Below, one piece after another: positions 22,624 to 31,957 of a DNA stretch of 64,000 bases (positions are counted from its first letter, which is position 1; every line of letters starts with the position of its first letter). The position numbers and the translations under genes were made by a program. The DNA is from Magicicada septendecula (Eukaryota > Arthropoda > Insecta > Hemiptera > Cicadidae). The stretch is taken from assembly GCA_034769895.1 (NCBI GenBank), contig CM068368.1, positions 686,975,877 to 687,039,876 on the forward strand, written 5' to 3'. A model generated the notes under the pieces. It was not told the origin of the DNA. It ran no database searches and saw only the letters and a program-made list of their open reading frames with translations.

Positions 22624-25600
22624 TGTAACGAAGTATGACGTCCGCCTTATTTAAGCCCCGCGATGGAAGCCAATCTGTAACGAAGCGATGTAGTCGTCTC
22701 TGTAAAAATGTATATGTTGTGTGTGTCCGCCTCACACTGGTGTCGTTACTTCTATGTTTTGCGCTAGCGATTTCCGTAGCGATCCTTCAATTACCAGTAC
22801 AACGCGAGTGGAAACCTTACCTGTTGTTTCATAGGTGTTTAATAATCCCGGGTGGCGCCAAATTGTTTACTCAAAACAATTCAATTAATAAATATTGTGG
22901 TTTAGCGATCTTAGTTGTGACGGCCTGGAGCATTCAAATTTATTCCCGCCTTCGTTCGACCTACTTAATCAAGCAGGTAGTTCGTAGAGTTGGCGGCGTG
23001 AGCGCTTGCCGTCATTCTCGCTGGTCTCTGCTATACAATACACAATTTATACAATATACTTCCCTATGAAATAAAAACAATGGTTACACTCAGTACTAGT
23101 TTCTTTAATTATTGATTGGTAATGATTCAGTTTGACTATAAAATTATTCTTGGTTATTCAACAATTTTGCACCGACAATTAATATGAGTCTAATATCTCT
23201 AGGGTTTTGGCGAAGACCGATTTTGAACGAGTGATTTAGTCAAGTATGGCGACTGTGTTGTCTGTTTACAGTTATTATCGTTCAAAATCTGGGTTCTTGT
23301 TGCACCGACAATTAATATGAGTCTAATATCTCTAGGGTTTTGGCGAAGATCGATTTTGAACGAGCGATTTAGTCAAGTATGGCGACTGTGTTGTCTGTTT
23401 ACAGTTATTATCGTTCAAAATCTGGGTTCTTGTGATTACAAGAAAAATATTAATAATGATTACAATAAAAAGTACACTACCTTACATTATTTGTACTTAA
23501 ATAATATAATGTGTAGCTACAATTTGTTCCTGCAGTGTAGTAAAGTGTGTTTCAAAATTTCGCAATTTAACACTAGGTTATTTTCATAGTTAATAAATTT
23601 TCAGTGTTTTATTGTTTTACTTAATATTTGAAAGAAATTATATTCAGTTTATAGTGAGAGTTCAGATAACTGTGAGAAATATTTAAAGTGAGTTTATTTC
23701 TAGAATTTGCGTAATTTAATGATACTTATCATATCAGTAGACTTGAGATAAACCGTTGTTTAGGTGAAATGGTTTAGTCATCAATTTTGAATGATTTGGG
23801 GCTTCTGGCATCCTTTTCATGTTAGTTGTGGTAATTTCTTCATTTAATTTTTATTTATATTGGTCCTTGGCGTTAGTTAAATGTTATTGTTCCTCGTCTG
23901 CTGCTTACGGGTTTTTCTTTTTGAATTTTGATTAATTTTTATACATTTTAAATTAAAATTTAGGTCATTCAAGATCCGGCGTCTAATCTGGATGGGCGTC
24001 ACTTATTGAGTACTTTGATTTAACGGAAAAATAGTAACCAACGGTCTGTTGTCATGGTTACGAACAAATTCTGATTGGTTGATCATGACTTTATAACCAT
24101 TGTTATCAATTTTGAATTTTTATTCAAAATTACTGTATATCTTCTGATTGCTTTTATTCTTCTGTCTTCCTTCCTAAGTATTAAATACTGTATTATCACT
24201 ACTGTTTGTATTTCCTTTCAAAGATTATTTTGATATCCCATAAGGTTGGGTTCTTTAAAGTACAGTATTAATGTTTGTACAATTATGTCAATATTTGTTA
24301 ATTACATTTCTCTTTTAATTTAAGTCCTTATTCTAACATTTTTCTTTTAATATGATTTACAAATTATCCTTGGCTGGTTACTCGCCTTGGATTTGTTAAT
24401 TTCCTTGTTGATTTTCTATGATTTGTAGTTATTTGTTTTTTGACAGTTAGGCATTTCATAGGCCTAAGTAGCCATTGATTATATTTACTTATTTTATACA
24501 AATTATATCTCATTTTACTCTAATGTGTTTTGTTTTGTTATTATAATTGATTGGTTTATTTGTTGATGTGTTTTGGATCTGTTTTCATACTACTTGTATG
24601 TTTCTATTATTTTCTACATTATGCCTTGTTAATTATTTCCTAACTGATTTTCCAGTGTAATTAGATCTGTATTGATTCATCTTCTTATTTATCTATTTTC
24701 CCCTTGTTAACAATATGGCTACTACTCACTATTCTTTATTACATAAAACATAACATCTAGGCCTATGGTCTGTACTATTTCTTCAGCCATATCCTATTCA
24801 TAAATTTAATTAAACAATTTTTTTATCAGTTATTAGGTAATGTTTGTTTACAATTAATTTCATTCTTTATTATTTTTTGGGTGATAAACATCATCACACC
24901 TTTTAAACTTACTTAATTGATTATCCCTGATAACCTGGGGTGTTTATTGATTACATTTTTAATTTCTTATGTCTTAAATAATCTCTATCTTCAATCCATG
25001 GTAACGCTAACTGTTTACCTTTCTTGGGATTCTCCCTTTTAAATACTATTGTATAAACTTACACTTAATTTTAATAATAATAAGATTCTTTTTTAAATAA
25101 TAATGTCACCATCAATCTTCAGTGTTCATTACAGATTATTATGTGTTTACATCTAATACTATCATTAACAACATTCTTAATTACTAATATGGTTCACCAT
25201 TAATCATTTAGTGTTTATTATAGATTATTAAGTGTTTATTCCTATTAATAGGGTTTCTAATTATTTTGGGGTTTTACACTTTCACTTTTGCACTCCTTAA
25301 ATGTTTATTTTAAGTGTTTATTAGTGGGTAATCCCTATAATTACTTTTCTTTGTCACTTAGTTAATTTTATTTTCTCACCATCTCACTATCTCTCTCTTT
25401 ACAAATATTATTTATACTATTAATAAGTTATGTCTTTATCGAGTTCTTTATTACATCTAACTCTAATTCTTGGGTTAGTGTACTTTTATTTTTCACATTA
25501 ATTTATTGGGTTTTATCAAATATCATTTACATTTTATCTTTTGATTGATAATAATACTTATTTTTTACATTGGTTAGTTATTGGTTTCTTTTCCAATATT

Positions 25601-26009
25601 ACATTTGAGTGTACCATTTCTCCTTTTCATATTCTATATTATTGGTCTGTGTTTTCTCATTCGGTTTCACTTTATTTCCTTTATACTTGGTTTGTTTCAT
25701 GTTCATTTTCCTTCTTCTTCACTTTCATCTTATTTTGTTTCATTTTATTTTAGTTTTCCCCTTCTCATTTGGTTGTATGGAGTCATTCACTTCCTTCAAT
25801 AGGTTTCATTCTTTATTTGGTTTCGTTTTTTCCTTCTCCTTTTGTTTCTTTTTATTTGGTCAATCACTTGGGTTAGGTTATGTCGTCGTTTGTCGTGTCA
25901 TTGTCATTTTATTTTCATTATTTTAAACATTTTATTATACGAATTATTTTTTATATTGTTGATTCATCTATTTTATCCCTGGTATTGGGGTGGCTTATTT
26001 GTGTTGTAA

Positions 26010-26010
<1 letters not shown>
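22624..26010 (-). repeat. LTR3 (sense 5' LTR of the array)
   Basis: Matches LTR2 in the left half. The right half carries several private changes (for example CTTGGATTTG, AACCTGGGGT, TTATGTCTT). Its outer terminus ends TTGTAAC and runs straight into CATATATA of the next microsatellite, so the last base or the target duplication was lost or altered. Confidence 0.88.

Positions 26011-26051
<41 letters not shown>
26011..26051. repeat. (TA)n microsatellite
   Basis: About 20 TA units between LTR3 and the first Penelope-like copy. Confidence 0.95.
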
Positions 26052-26053
<2 letters not shown>

Positions 26054-26454
26054 CAATCACTTTCTGCTACAGTCCGTTTCTTGATGTATATAATACATTT
26101 AATATTTATACTAAATTTACCTCAAGATGTTTTTTCTATTTGGAACATGTTTCGAGAGTCCCTGTTCTCTCATCTTCAGCCTTCGCCATCTTGTTTCTGG
26201 TGAAGTATTTGTGTGTTGGCTTCTGGATGTTATTAAGGTTGTTTGTTGGTCTTTGGTCTTTTAAAGTTGTGTTATTGTGTGTGGTTGTGGTATATGTTTT
26301 TGTATTTTGTGTATTTTCGATGTTGAGTGCTTTGAATATTGTGTCATGTTTTGTATTGATTTGTATTTGTTCTGGTATTAGTTTGTTTTATGTTTGTATA
26401 TTTGTAAATTTTCCCAAATGTTCATTATGGTGCCTTTGTGTGGTATATGTTTTA
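26052..26454 (-). pseudogene. Penelope-like element 3' fragment, copy a
   Basis: On the minus strand this copy encodes the part after the GIY-YIG core: 'IKHIPHKGTIMNIWENLQIY', then the Thr/Asn-rich tail ending 'GTLETCSK'-like. The hammerhead-like motif and the 3' tail ACATCAAGAAACGGACTGTA follow. It is 5' truncated before the GIY-YIG catalytic motif. Its 5' end abuts the 3' end of copy b, a head-to-tail arrangement often seen with Penelope-like elements. Confidence 0.65.
26150..26179 (-). ncRNA. hammerhead-like core, PLE copy a
   Basis: On the minus strand: CTGAAGA, an extra T, stem II GAGAG/CTCTC, then GAAA. The 8-nt loop reads AACAGGGA. Confidence 0.5.
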
Positions 26455-26461
26455 TTAGTGA

Positions 26462-26954
26462 TACATATATTACATTTAATATTTATACTAAATTTACCTC
26501 AAGATGTTTTTTCTATTTGGAACATGTTTCGAGAGTTCCTGCTCTCTCATCTTCAGCCTTCGCCATCTTGTTTCTGGTGAAGTATTTGTGTGTTGGCTGC
26601 TGGATGTTATTAAGGTTGTTTGTTGGTCTTTGGTCTTTTAAAGTTGTGTTATTGTGTGTGGTTGTGGTATATGTTTTTGTATTTTGTGTATTTTCGATGT
26701 TGAGTGCTTTGAATATTGTGTCATGTTTTGTATTGATTTGTATTTGTTCTGGTATTAGTTTGTTTTGTGTTTTATGTTTGTATATTTGTAAATTTTCCCA
26801 AATGTTCATTATGGTGCCTTTGTGTGGTATATGTTTTATTAGTGATACATTGTTTATGTTTGGGAATTCGTGTCCTGTGTTTATCGCATGTGTGGCTAAA
26901 TTGGATTTATATATTTCTGGTTTTTTGTATGCGTTTATGTGTATATATATATAA
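26462..26954 (-). pseudogene. Penelope-like element 3' fragment, copy b
   Basis: Minus-strand reading reaches 'SNLATHAINTGHEFPN', 'SLIKHIPHKGTIMNIWEN' and a Thr/Asn-rich tail, the C-terminal half of a Penelope-like GIY-YIG endonuclease. The GIY...YIG motif itself is missing, so it is a 5'-truncated copy. It forms a near-perfect inverted repeat with copy c; the centre is the TATATATATAAATC stretch at about 26941-26955. Confidence 0.7.
26527..26556 (-). ncRNA. hammerhead-like core, PLE copy b
   Basis: On the minus strand: CTGAAGA, an extra T, stem II GAGAG/CTCTC with loop AGCAGGAA, then GAAA. Confidence 0.5.
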
Positions 26955-27388
26955 ATCCAATTTAGCCACACATGCAATAAACACAGGACACGAATTCCCA
27001 AACATAACCAATGTATCACTAATAAAACATATACCACACAAAGGCACCATAATGAACATTTGGGAAAATTTACAAATATACAAACATAAAACACAAAACA
27101 AACTAATACCAGAACAAATACAAATCAATACAAAACATGACACAATATTCAAAGCACTCAACATCGAAAATACACAAAATACAAAAACATATACCACAAC
27201 CACACACAATAACACAACTTTAAAAGACCAAAGACCAACAAACAACCTTAATAACATCCAGCAGCCAACACACAAATACTTCACCAGAAACAAGATGGTG
27301 AAGGCTGAAGATGAGAGAACAGGAACTCTCGAAACATGCTCCAAATAGAAAAAACATCTTGAGGTAAATTTAGTATAAATATTAAATG

Positions 27389-27392
<4 letters not shown>
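26947..27392 (+). pseudogene. Penelope-like element 3' fragment, copy c
   Basis: Plus-strand frame from 'KSNLATHAINTGHEFPN' through 'IMNIWENLQIYKHKTQNK' to a stop at about 27348. It is the same C-terminal part of the GIY-YIG protein as copy b, lacking the catalytic start. The hammerhead-like motif overlaps the end of the frame and an AAACATCTTGAGGTAAATTT tail follows. Confidence 0.7.
27305..27334 (+). ncRNA. hammerhead-like core, PLE copy c
   Basis: CTGAAGA (27305-27311), extra T, GAGAG (27313-27317) paired with CTCTC (27326-27330), then GAAA (27331-27334) and CATGCTCC. GG before and CC after can start stem I, and farther out CAAGATG (about 27290) can pair with CATCTTG (about 27355). An internal loop between the two is typical of natural hammerhead stem I. 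Confidence 0.6.

Positions 27393-27434
<42 letters not shown>
27390..27434. repeat. (TA)n microsatellite
   Basis: About 22 TA units separating PLE copies c and d. Confidence 0.95.
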
Positions 27435-27435
<1 letters not shown>

Positions 27436-27437
<2 letters not shown>

Positions 27438-28020
27438 CCTATATGAAAATGAGCAACACATAAATAATAACAATAATAAAAACTGGGCCACATTCACATA
27501 CATGAATAATAAAATGACAAAGCTAACAAAACTATTTAAAAACACAGACATTAAAATAGCATACAAAACTAATAAAAATAATTTACTAAAACCAAATAAC
27601 TCACACAACAAAGATAATACAACAACTAATGGTATATACAAAATTGAATGCTAAGACTGCAATAAATGTTACATAGGACAAACCAAAAAACAGCTGAAAA
27701 AACGTTATGTTGAACACCTAAACGCATACAAAAACCCAGAAATATATAAATCTAATTTGGCTACACATGCAATAAACACAGGACATGAATTCCCAGACAT
27801 AACCAACATGACTTTAATAAAACACATACCACAAAAAGGCACCATAATGAACATTTGGGAAAATTTGAAAATTTACAAACATAAAACACAAAAGAAACTA
27901 ATACCTGAACAAATCAATACACGACACGACACAATTTTCAAAGCACTGAACATAGAAAATACACAAAATACTAATATATACACCACAATCACACACAATA
28001 ATACCAACTTAAAGCACTAG
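27436..28020 (+). pseudogene. Penelope-like GIY-YIG endonuclease fragment, copy d
   Basis: The longest copy of this PLE subfamily here. The frame opens with the linker that normally joins RT to endonuclease in Penelope-like proteins ('NWATFTYM', 'KLTKLFKNTDIKIAYKTN'). It continues into the GIY-YIG domain: 'NGIYKIEC', an in-frame TAA at 27652-27654, then 'DCNKCYIGQTKKQLKKRY', 'VEHLNAYKNPEIYKSN' and 'IMNIWENLKIYKHK'. The CxxC pair typical of Penelope endonucleases is visible. RT is absent. The premature stop and 5' truncation make it a pseudogene. It would have nicked target DNA for reverse transcription. Confidence 0.8.
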
Positions 28021-28238
28021 AGGCCAACAGAAAACAACAACAACAGCCAACCAACACACAAATACCTCACAAGACTCAAAATCAGGAAGGCTGAATATGG
28101 GAACACAAGGCTTCCCGAAACATGTTCCAAATAAGGAAAAAACATCTTGAGGTAAAGTCTTTGTAAATATTAAATATATTTTATACATCAAGAAACAGAC
28201 TGTAGCCAAAAGTGTTTGAATATATATATGTATAAATT
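28021..28238 (+). mobile_element. 3' tail of PLE copy d
   Basis: Carries the hammerhead remnant, AAACATCTTGAGGTAAAG and ACATCAAGAAACAGACTGTA. The same tail ends copies at 26052 (minus) and 47215 (plus). Confidence 0.65.
28091..28120 (+). ncRNA. degraded hammerhead-like core, PLE copy d
   Basis: CTGAATA, then T, GGGAA pairing with TTCCC, and GAAA. The G8-equivalent base of CUGANGA is changed to T, so activity is not expected. Confidence 0.4.
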
Positions 28239-29990
28239 TCGCCAAAATTTCGTCCGCAACCAGTGTCTACAGTGCATAAATGGGCGATTTTACGATCATT
28301 TTTACTCTAACTAAACCAAACATTAGTAATACGAAATCATGTGTCATGCATCTCGCTCAACACAGTTTAAGTAGGCCCTACATCTGATTTGCCTATATTA
28401 TACATGTCTCACAGTTTATCCCTAGGAACAAACCATTCTTGGCACGCTTTTTATATATGAGTTTATGTAAAACTTCTAGGAAGAAGTTATGTATTTATGT
28501 AAGAATTTATTCAAGAATAGTGGAAAGTCTCTAATGTAGAAACATCACAACTCCAGATGAAAACTCAAGCGTCACGTGTGCACGAATACAAAACCTGGAG
28601 AACTGACCACACGGACACGGCGGTCTCTGTACTTGTACGGGCAGGCAGAGGATTAAGATTCGATAACTGCGCGCAACAATCGATTTATATATATTATAAA
28701 TATTCGGTTAAAAACATTACGCAGAAAAAGAAAGTATCAGACTAACAAAATCGTATATCTTTTTTTAATATTTCTACTTTAATGCTAGTGTAGTTTACAC
28801 AAATTGCTTTCTCCACAATTGAAAATCTGACCTCGCTAATTTTGCCACTAATCGTGTGAGTGACGAACCAGTGAACTACATTGACATGCGTTTCTCAGAA
28901 CACTCATGTCCATATCCACAGCATATTGTGGTCAACTGATAACGATCATCTATGGTCAAAATCAGGAGGGCTTCTGTACTTATGTCAATTACAAAGATTT
29001 AGGAAACCTAATCTGGACATGTTAAATGAGTGGCGTGATGCACCACCAGTGTCAGGGGTGTAGTGGTGGTGGTGGTGGGGGGGGGGTCATCAAACACGTT
29101 CAAAATGGATGGAGCAAATAGGCATTCACAAAATTATTAATGTTATTAAATATTTATAATTTCTGATAACTTGCTTCAGCAATTCCGTATCACTGAATAG
29201 AAAAATGTTGTCTAGTAAGTATTGTTCATTGCCTTGTATTATTATTAGTTTCGGATACCCTACTATCCTCAACTCTCGGAAACCCAATACAAAATCGACG
29301 ACCGACGAGTGGTCCATATGACTTGAGTTTGTTTCAACTTTCCATGGAATGGAGAGGATTCGTTTATTATAAATCTTATAAATCGTTTCCTGGGACGTCT
29401 TACTGAATATAAGAAGTTACAATGAAACCGAATTATAGAAATTTTATAATTTCTTGCGAATACAAAATTTTGTATTTTTAAATTTCTTACACTCACGCAC
29501 TAAAATCACTGAACTAATATAGTTCTTACTATGCCTGCATTGCAAGAAATAAACATTTTTTACATTATATATGGTGTTTGTGTCTCACAGATATCCCCAA
29601 AAATGTACTCACTCTTTGACTACTCACAACTCACTGAAATTTGGTTTGTTAAAGGAGAAACACGTAAAAATAATGACAGAAGTACGACTAAGACTACAGA
29701 CAGACAGACAGAGGTGTAAAAACTTCCAATTCAAATTTTCTTCGTTTCTCAAAGGTGGAACAAACAAGTTAACGTAGACGGCTAGTCCACATTATGCGAA
29801 CATATAGCCTACTGCGGACATTCCAACAGTATTTCTTTCCTACAAACGCAAAGGGAGAAGGAATGCCGAACATCAAGGACGATTCAATGTCAACGTATAC
29901 GATGTCGTAACAAATATTTAGCGCGCATCATGCTGATGATGATAATTCTGATGAAATTTGTTTACCGAGCGTAATAAAATAACTTTCACC
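28239..29990. other. intergenic, no gene seen
   Basis: Holds one copy of a degenerate repeat (28557-28680), a TGG/G-rich run at 29062-29088 and otherwise unremarkable AT-rich DNA. Confidence 0.45.
28557..28680 (+). repeat. degenerate interspersed repeat, copy 1
   Basis: Alignable by eye to 62152-62270: shared blocks CAAGCGT, ACAAAA.CTGGA, TGACCACA and CGTACGGGCAG.CAGA (one T/C difference in the last). Family unknown. Confidence 0.45.
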
Positions 29991-30034
29991 AAAGCCAGTA
30001 TTCTTCGTATTGTTTAAATTAGCAGCCATCCTTA

Positions 30035-30071
30035 CTTTTCTTTTATAAAATTGCTAAACTGCTATAATTGT
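30035..30071 (+). repeat. PLE terminal inverted repeat, left arm
   Basis: Exact reverse complement of 31913-31949. Begins CTTTTCTTTTATAAAATTGC. Confidence 0.95.
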
Positions 30072-30097
30072 GAAATTTGTGAAATTTAACAAAGAAA

Positions 30098-31291
30098 TTG
30101 ATAAAAAAGACAACATATTTAACAGAATGGCAAAAGAAACAAAAAATAGAACATAATCCTGAAGCTCCAAAATTTAGATGTCAAATTAAGTTACATAAAA
30201 AAGAAATGCCATTAAGACCTATAGTATCATTTATAAATTCGCCAACATACAAAATATCAAAAGAAATAAGTAAAAGAATCAAAATGGCATATGAAAAAGA
30301 AGAAATCCACAGCATAGAAAATAGTAAAAAGGTAATAGAAAGATTAAAAGAAATTACCATAACAAATAAGACAAAATTAATGTCATTAGATATAAAAGAT
30401 ATGTACACCAACATACCAATAGCAAAAACAGTAGAAATAATAAAGAAAAACAAATTAAGTAATGTAGAGTGGAAAAACGAAATAATAGAAGGATTAGAAT
30501 TATGCCTAAACCAGAACTACTTCAGATTTAATAACAAATTTTACATACAAGAAAATGGATTACCAATGGGATCACCGCTTTCACCATTAATGGCAGAGAT
30601 ATTCATGAATAGCTTTGAAATCAAAATTTTAAAAGATATAGATAAAGAAAGAAGAATTAAAAAATGGATCAGGTATGTAGATGACATACTAATAGTTTGG
30701 GAAGGTGAAGTAAATGAATTTAAAAAATTTACGGAACAACTAAATAACATAGAAAAAACAATAAAATTTCAAGAAGAAATTGGAGGATTAGAAATTAATT
30801 TCCTGGATATCAATATTAAAATTGAAAATAACAAACTCAAATTCGATATATATAGGAAAGAAACATACTCAGATTTAATAATTCCACAAGAATCATATCA
30901 TCCAGTAAATTATAAAATGGCAGCATTAAATTCATTTTGCTCTGGAGCTATAAATTATCTAGAAAATGAAGAACTCAAACAAAAAGAATTAAAGAAAATA
31001 CAACAAATAGCAAAAAATAATAATTACAACCCTAAAATAATTAATAGAATAGTTAAGAAAATAGAGGAAAATAAAGAAATAGAAAATAACAAAAAAGAAA
31101 AAACAAATGAAGAAAAGAAATATAAAGGAGCAATAACATACATAGGATATCAAACAAAAATGTTACAAAAATGTTTCGAAAAATATGAAATACAGATAGG
31201 AATAAAGAAAACGAAAAATGTATTCGAATATATAAAAAATGATAAAACAGAAGAAATTCCATTAACAGAAAAAGCGGCGTATACAAATTAA
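30098..31291 (+). CDS. Penelope-like reverse transcriptase (5'-truncated)
   Basis: About 397 codons without a stop, beginning from a non-ATG codon because the true N-terminus is missing; an upstream stop lies near 30080. In order: 'KFRCQIKLHKKEMPLRPIVS' (RT fingers), 'SLDIKDMYTNIP' (motif A, catalytic Asp), 'ENGLPMGSPLSPLMAEIFMN' (motif B), 'WIRYVDDILIVW' (motif C, YVDD), 'INFLDINIKI' and 'FDIYRKETYSDL' (Penelope-type palm end). The linker 'GAITYIGYQTKMLQKCFEKY' leads to the endonuclease. All three palm aspartates are present. It would copy element RNA at a nicked target. The ORF closes at TAA one base out of frame from the GIY-YIG domain, in an A5 run near 31270. Low divergence suggests a fairly young copy. 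Assignment to the Penelope family is firm. Confidence 0.92.
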   Translation: MIKKTTYLTEWQKKQKIEHNPEAPKFRCQIKLHKKEMPLRPIVSFINSPTYKISKEISKRIKMAYEKEEIHSIENSKKVIERLKEITITNKTKLMSLDIKDMYTNIPIAKTVEIIKKNKLSNVEWKNEIIEGLELCLNQNYFRFNNKFYIQENGLPMGSPLSPLMAEIFMNSFEIKILKDIDKERRIKKWIRYVDDILIVWEGEVNEFKKFTEQLNNIEKTIKFQEEIGGLEINFLDINIKIENNKLKFDIYRKETYSDLIIPQESYHPVNYKMAALNSFCSGAINYLENEELKQKELKKIQQIAKNNNYNPKIINRIVKKIEENKEIENNKKEKTNEEKKYKGAITYIGYQTKMLQKCFEKYEIQIGIKKTKNVFEYIKNDKTEEIPLTEKAAYTN

Positions 31292-31617
31292 AATGTGGGG
31301 AATGTAATAAGATATATCTGGGCGAAACTGGAAGAAAATTTAAAATTAGAATGAATGAACACGCAAAAGGAGAAGGGGTTAGAGTAACGAACTCACTATA
31401 TGCAAGACATTTCAACGAATCAGGCCATAAATTCATAAATCCCAAGGAAAATATGGAAATAATAAAAATAGAAAACAATCCGCAAAAAAGAAAATTAATA
31501 GAAGAACTAGAAATACTTAAAGTTAAAAAAGAAGATAAAAATAAATTAATGAATATAAAAGTGGATTTTACAAATGAAGAAATATTTTATTATATATTAA
31601 ACAATAAACAAAAATAA
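31273..31617 (+). CDS. GIY-YIG endonuclease domain of the Penelope-like element
   Basis: The frame opens at 'SGVYKLKCGECNKIYLGETG' (GIY...YIG motif in its common Penelope variant GVY...YLG), with the CxxC pair of Penelope endonucleases, then 'RKFKIRMNEHAKG' (conserved Arg and the EH pair) and 'FNESGHKFI'. It ends 'NNKQK'. It overlaps the RT frame by about 19 bp and is offset by one base, so the natural protein was probably a single RT-endonuclease chain broken by loss of one A in a short A-run. A -1 ribosomal slip there cannot be excluded. Catalytic residues look intact. Confidence 0.88.
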   Translation, partial: SGVYKLKCGECNKIYLGETGRKFKIRMNEHAKGEGVRVTNSLYARHFNESGHKFINPKENMEIIKIENNPQKRKLIEELEILKVKKEDKNKLMNIKVDFTNEEIFYYILNNKQK

Positions 31618-31777
31618 ATTAAAATAATAAGAATAACACACTAAAAAATGACGAAATGCAAAAGGTTATAAGTCAAGAATGAAGAAATTAACGGGAGATT
31701 CTTAAAACAATTTGACGGACGTTAGAAAAATGCCTAACGGAAAAAGGTAGACAAAGTTCCCGTGAAGAGCGGTAGCA

Positions 31778-31831
31778 GCTAGAACCAATAGGAGGGGCGA
31801 TGACATAAGGGGAGGGGCCTAAAGTATAAAA
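31778..31831 (+). promoter_or_regulatory. promoter-like block of the PLE 3' end
   Basis: CCAAT near 31776, two G-rich boxes (GGAGGGGCG, GGGGAGGGGCC) and TATAAAA at 31825-31831. The TATA lies 43 nt before the hammerhead CTGA, so initiation about 30 nt downstream would start the RNA at or just before hammerhead stem I. Confidence 0.6.
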
Positions 31832-31859
31832 GCCTACAACGTACAGTTGATAGACGTTG

Positions 31860-31904
31860 TTTAAGACCTGAAGGTGTCAGTAATGACGAAAAGCTTTGTC
31901 TAAA
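31860..31904 (+). ncRNA. hammerhead ribozyme (type I, minimal stem III) of the PLE
   Basis: CTGAAGG (31868-31874), extra T, stem II GTCA/TGAC with loop GTAA, GAAA (31888-31891), a 4-nt loop AGCT, then TT. Stem I forms between TTTAAGAC (31860-31867) and GTCTAAA (31898-31904) with one bulged A. This is the compact layout expected for Penelope-like hammerheads, with stem III reduced to the A15.1-U16.1 pair. Cleavage is predicted after 31897. The last base of the CUGANGA box is G instead of A, which could lower activity. Confidence 0.7.
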
Positions 31905-31912
31905 TAATAAAA

Positions 31913-31949
31913 ACAATTATAGCAGTTTAGCAATTTTATAAAAGAAAAG
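31913..31949 (+). repeat. PLE terminal inverted repeat, right arm
   Basis: Exact reverse complement of 30035-30071. Begins 9 nt after hammerhead stem I ends. Confidence 0.95.
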
Positions 31950-31957
31950 CCAGTATT

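Larger units (their letters stand above)
10821..26010 (-). mobile_element. tandem LTR-retrotransposon array (3 LTRs, 2 internals)
   Basis: The structure LTR1-int1-LTR2-int2-LTR3 repeats with a 5968-bp period (5835 bp for the first unit, whose LTR lacks a 133-bp duplication). Sense is the minus strand. The LTR begins TGTTACAAC and ends CGTTACA in sense. The primer-binding site follows each upstream LTR directly, and a purine tract AAGGAGAGGCATTA precedes each downstream LTR. The internals are almost identical; I noticed one substitution. No pol-like domain is present, so the unit is non-autonomous. The LTR-internal-LTR-internal-LTR arrangement is expected from unequal recombination between the two LTRs of one insertion. 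Target-site duplication is unclear because a TA microsatellite and Penelope-like copies adjoin LTR3. Confidence 0.88.
26500..27392. repeat. ~440-bp-arm palindrome formed by PLE copies b and c
   Basis: The plus sequence from about 26950 to 27390 is the reverse complement of about 26908 back to 26462 with only scattered differences (for example ATGGTG against ATGGCG). The spacer is about 40 bp. Confidence 0.9.
30003..31945 (+). mobile_element. Penelope-like element, 5'-truncated, with 12-bp TSD
   Basis: Flanked by the direct repeat AAAGCCAGTATT (29991-30002 and 31946-31957), a convincing target-site duplication. Near each end lies one arm of a perfect 37-bp inverted repeat (30035-30071 and 31913-31949); the right arm overlaps the TSD by 4 bp. 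Between them are an RT ORF, a GIY-YIG ORF, a promoter-like block (CCAAT, GC-rich, TATAAAA) and a hammerhead-like ribozyme. RT is 5' truncated. Penelope-like elements are known for GIY-YIG endonuclease, variable TSDs, complex terminal repeats and hammerheads, and all of these are seen here. Confidence 0.9.

Noticed and set aside
25990-27641. Long hydrophobic ORFs across 26-27.6 kb
   Set aside because: They are antisense to the Penelope-like fragments, run across the palindrome and read through (TA)n as Ile-Tyr repeats.
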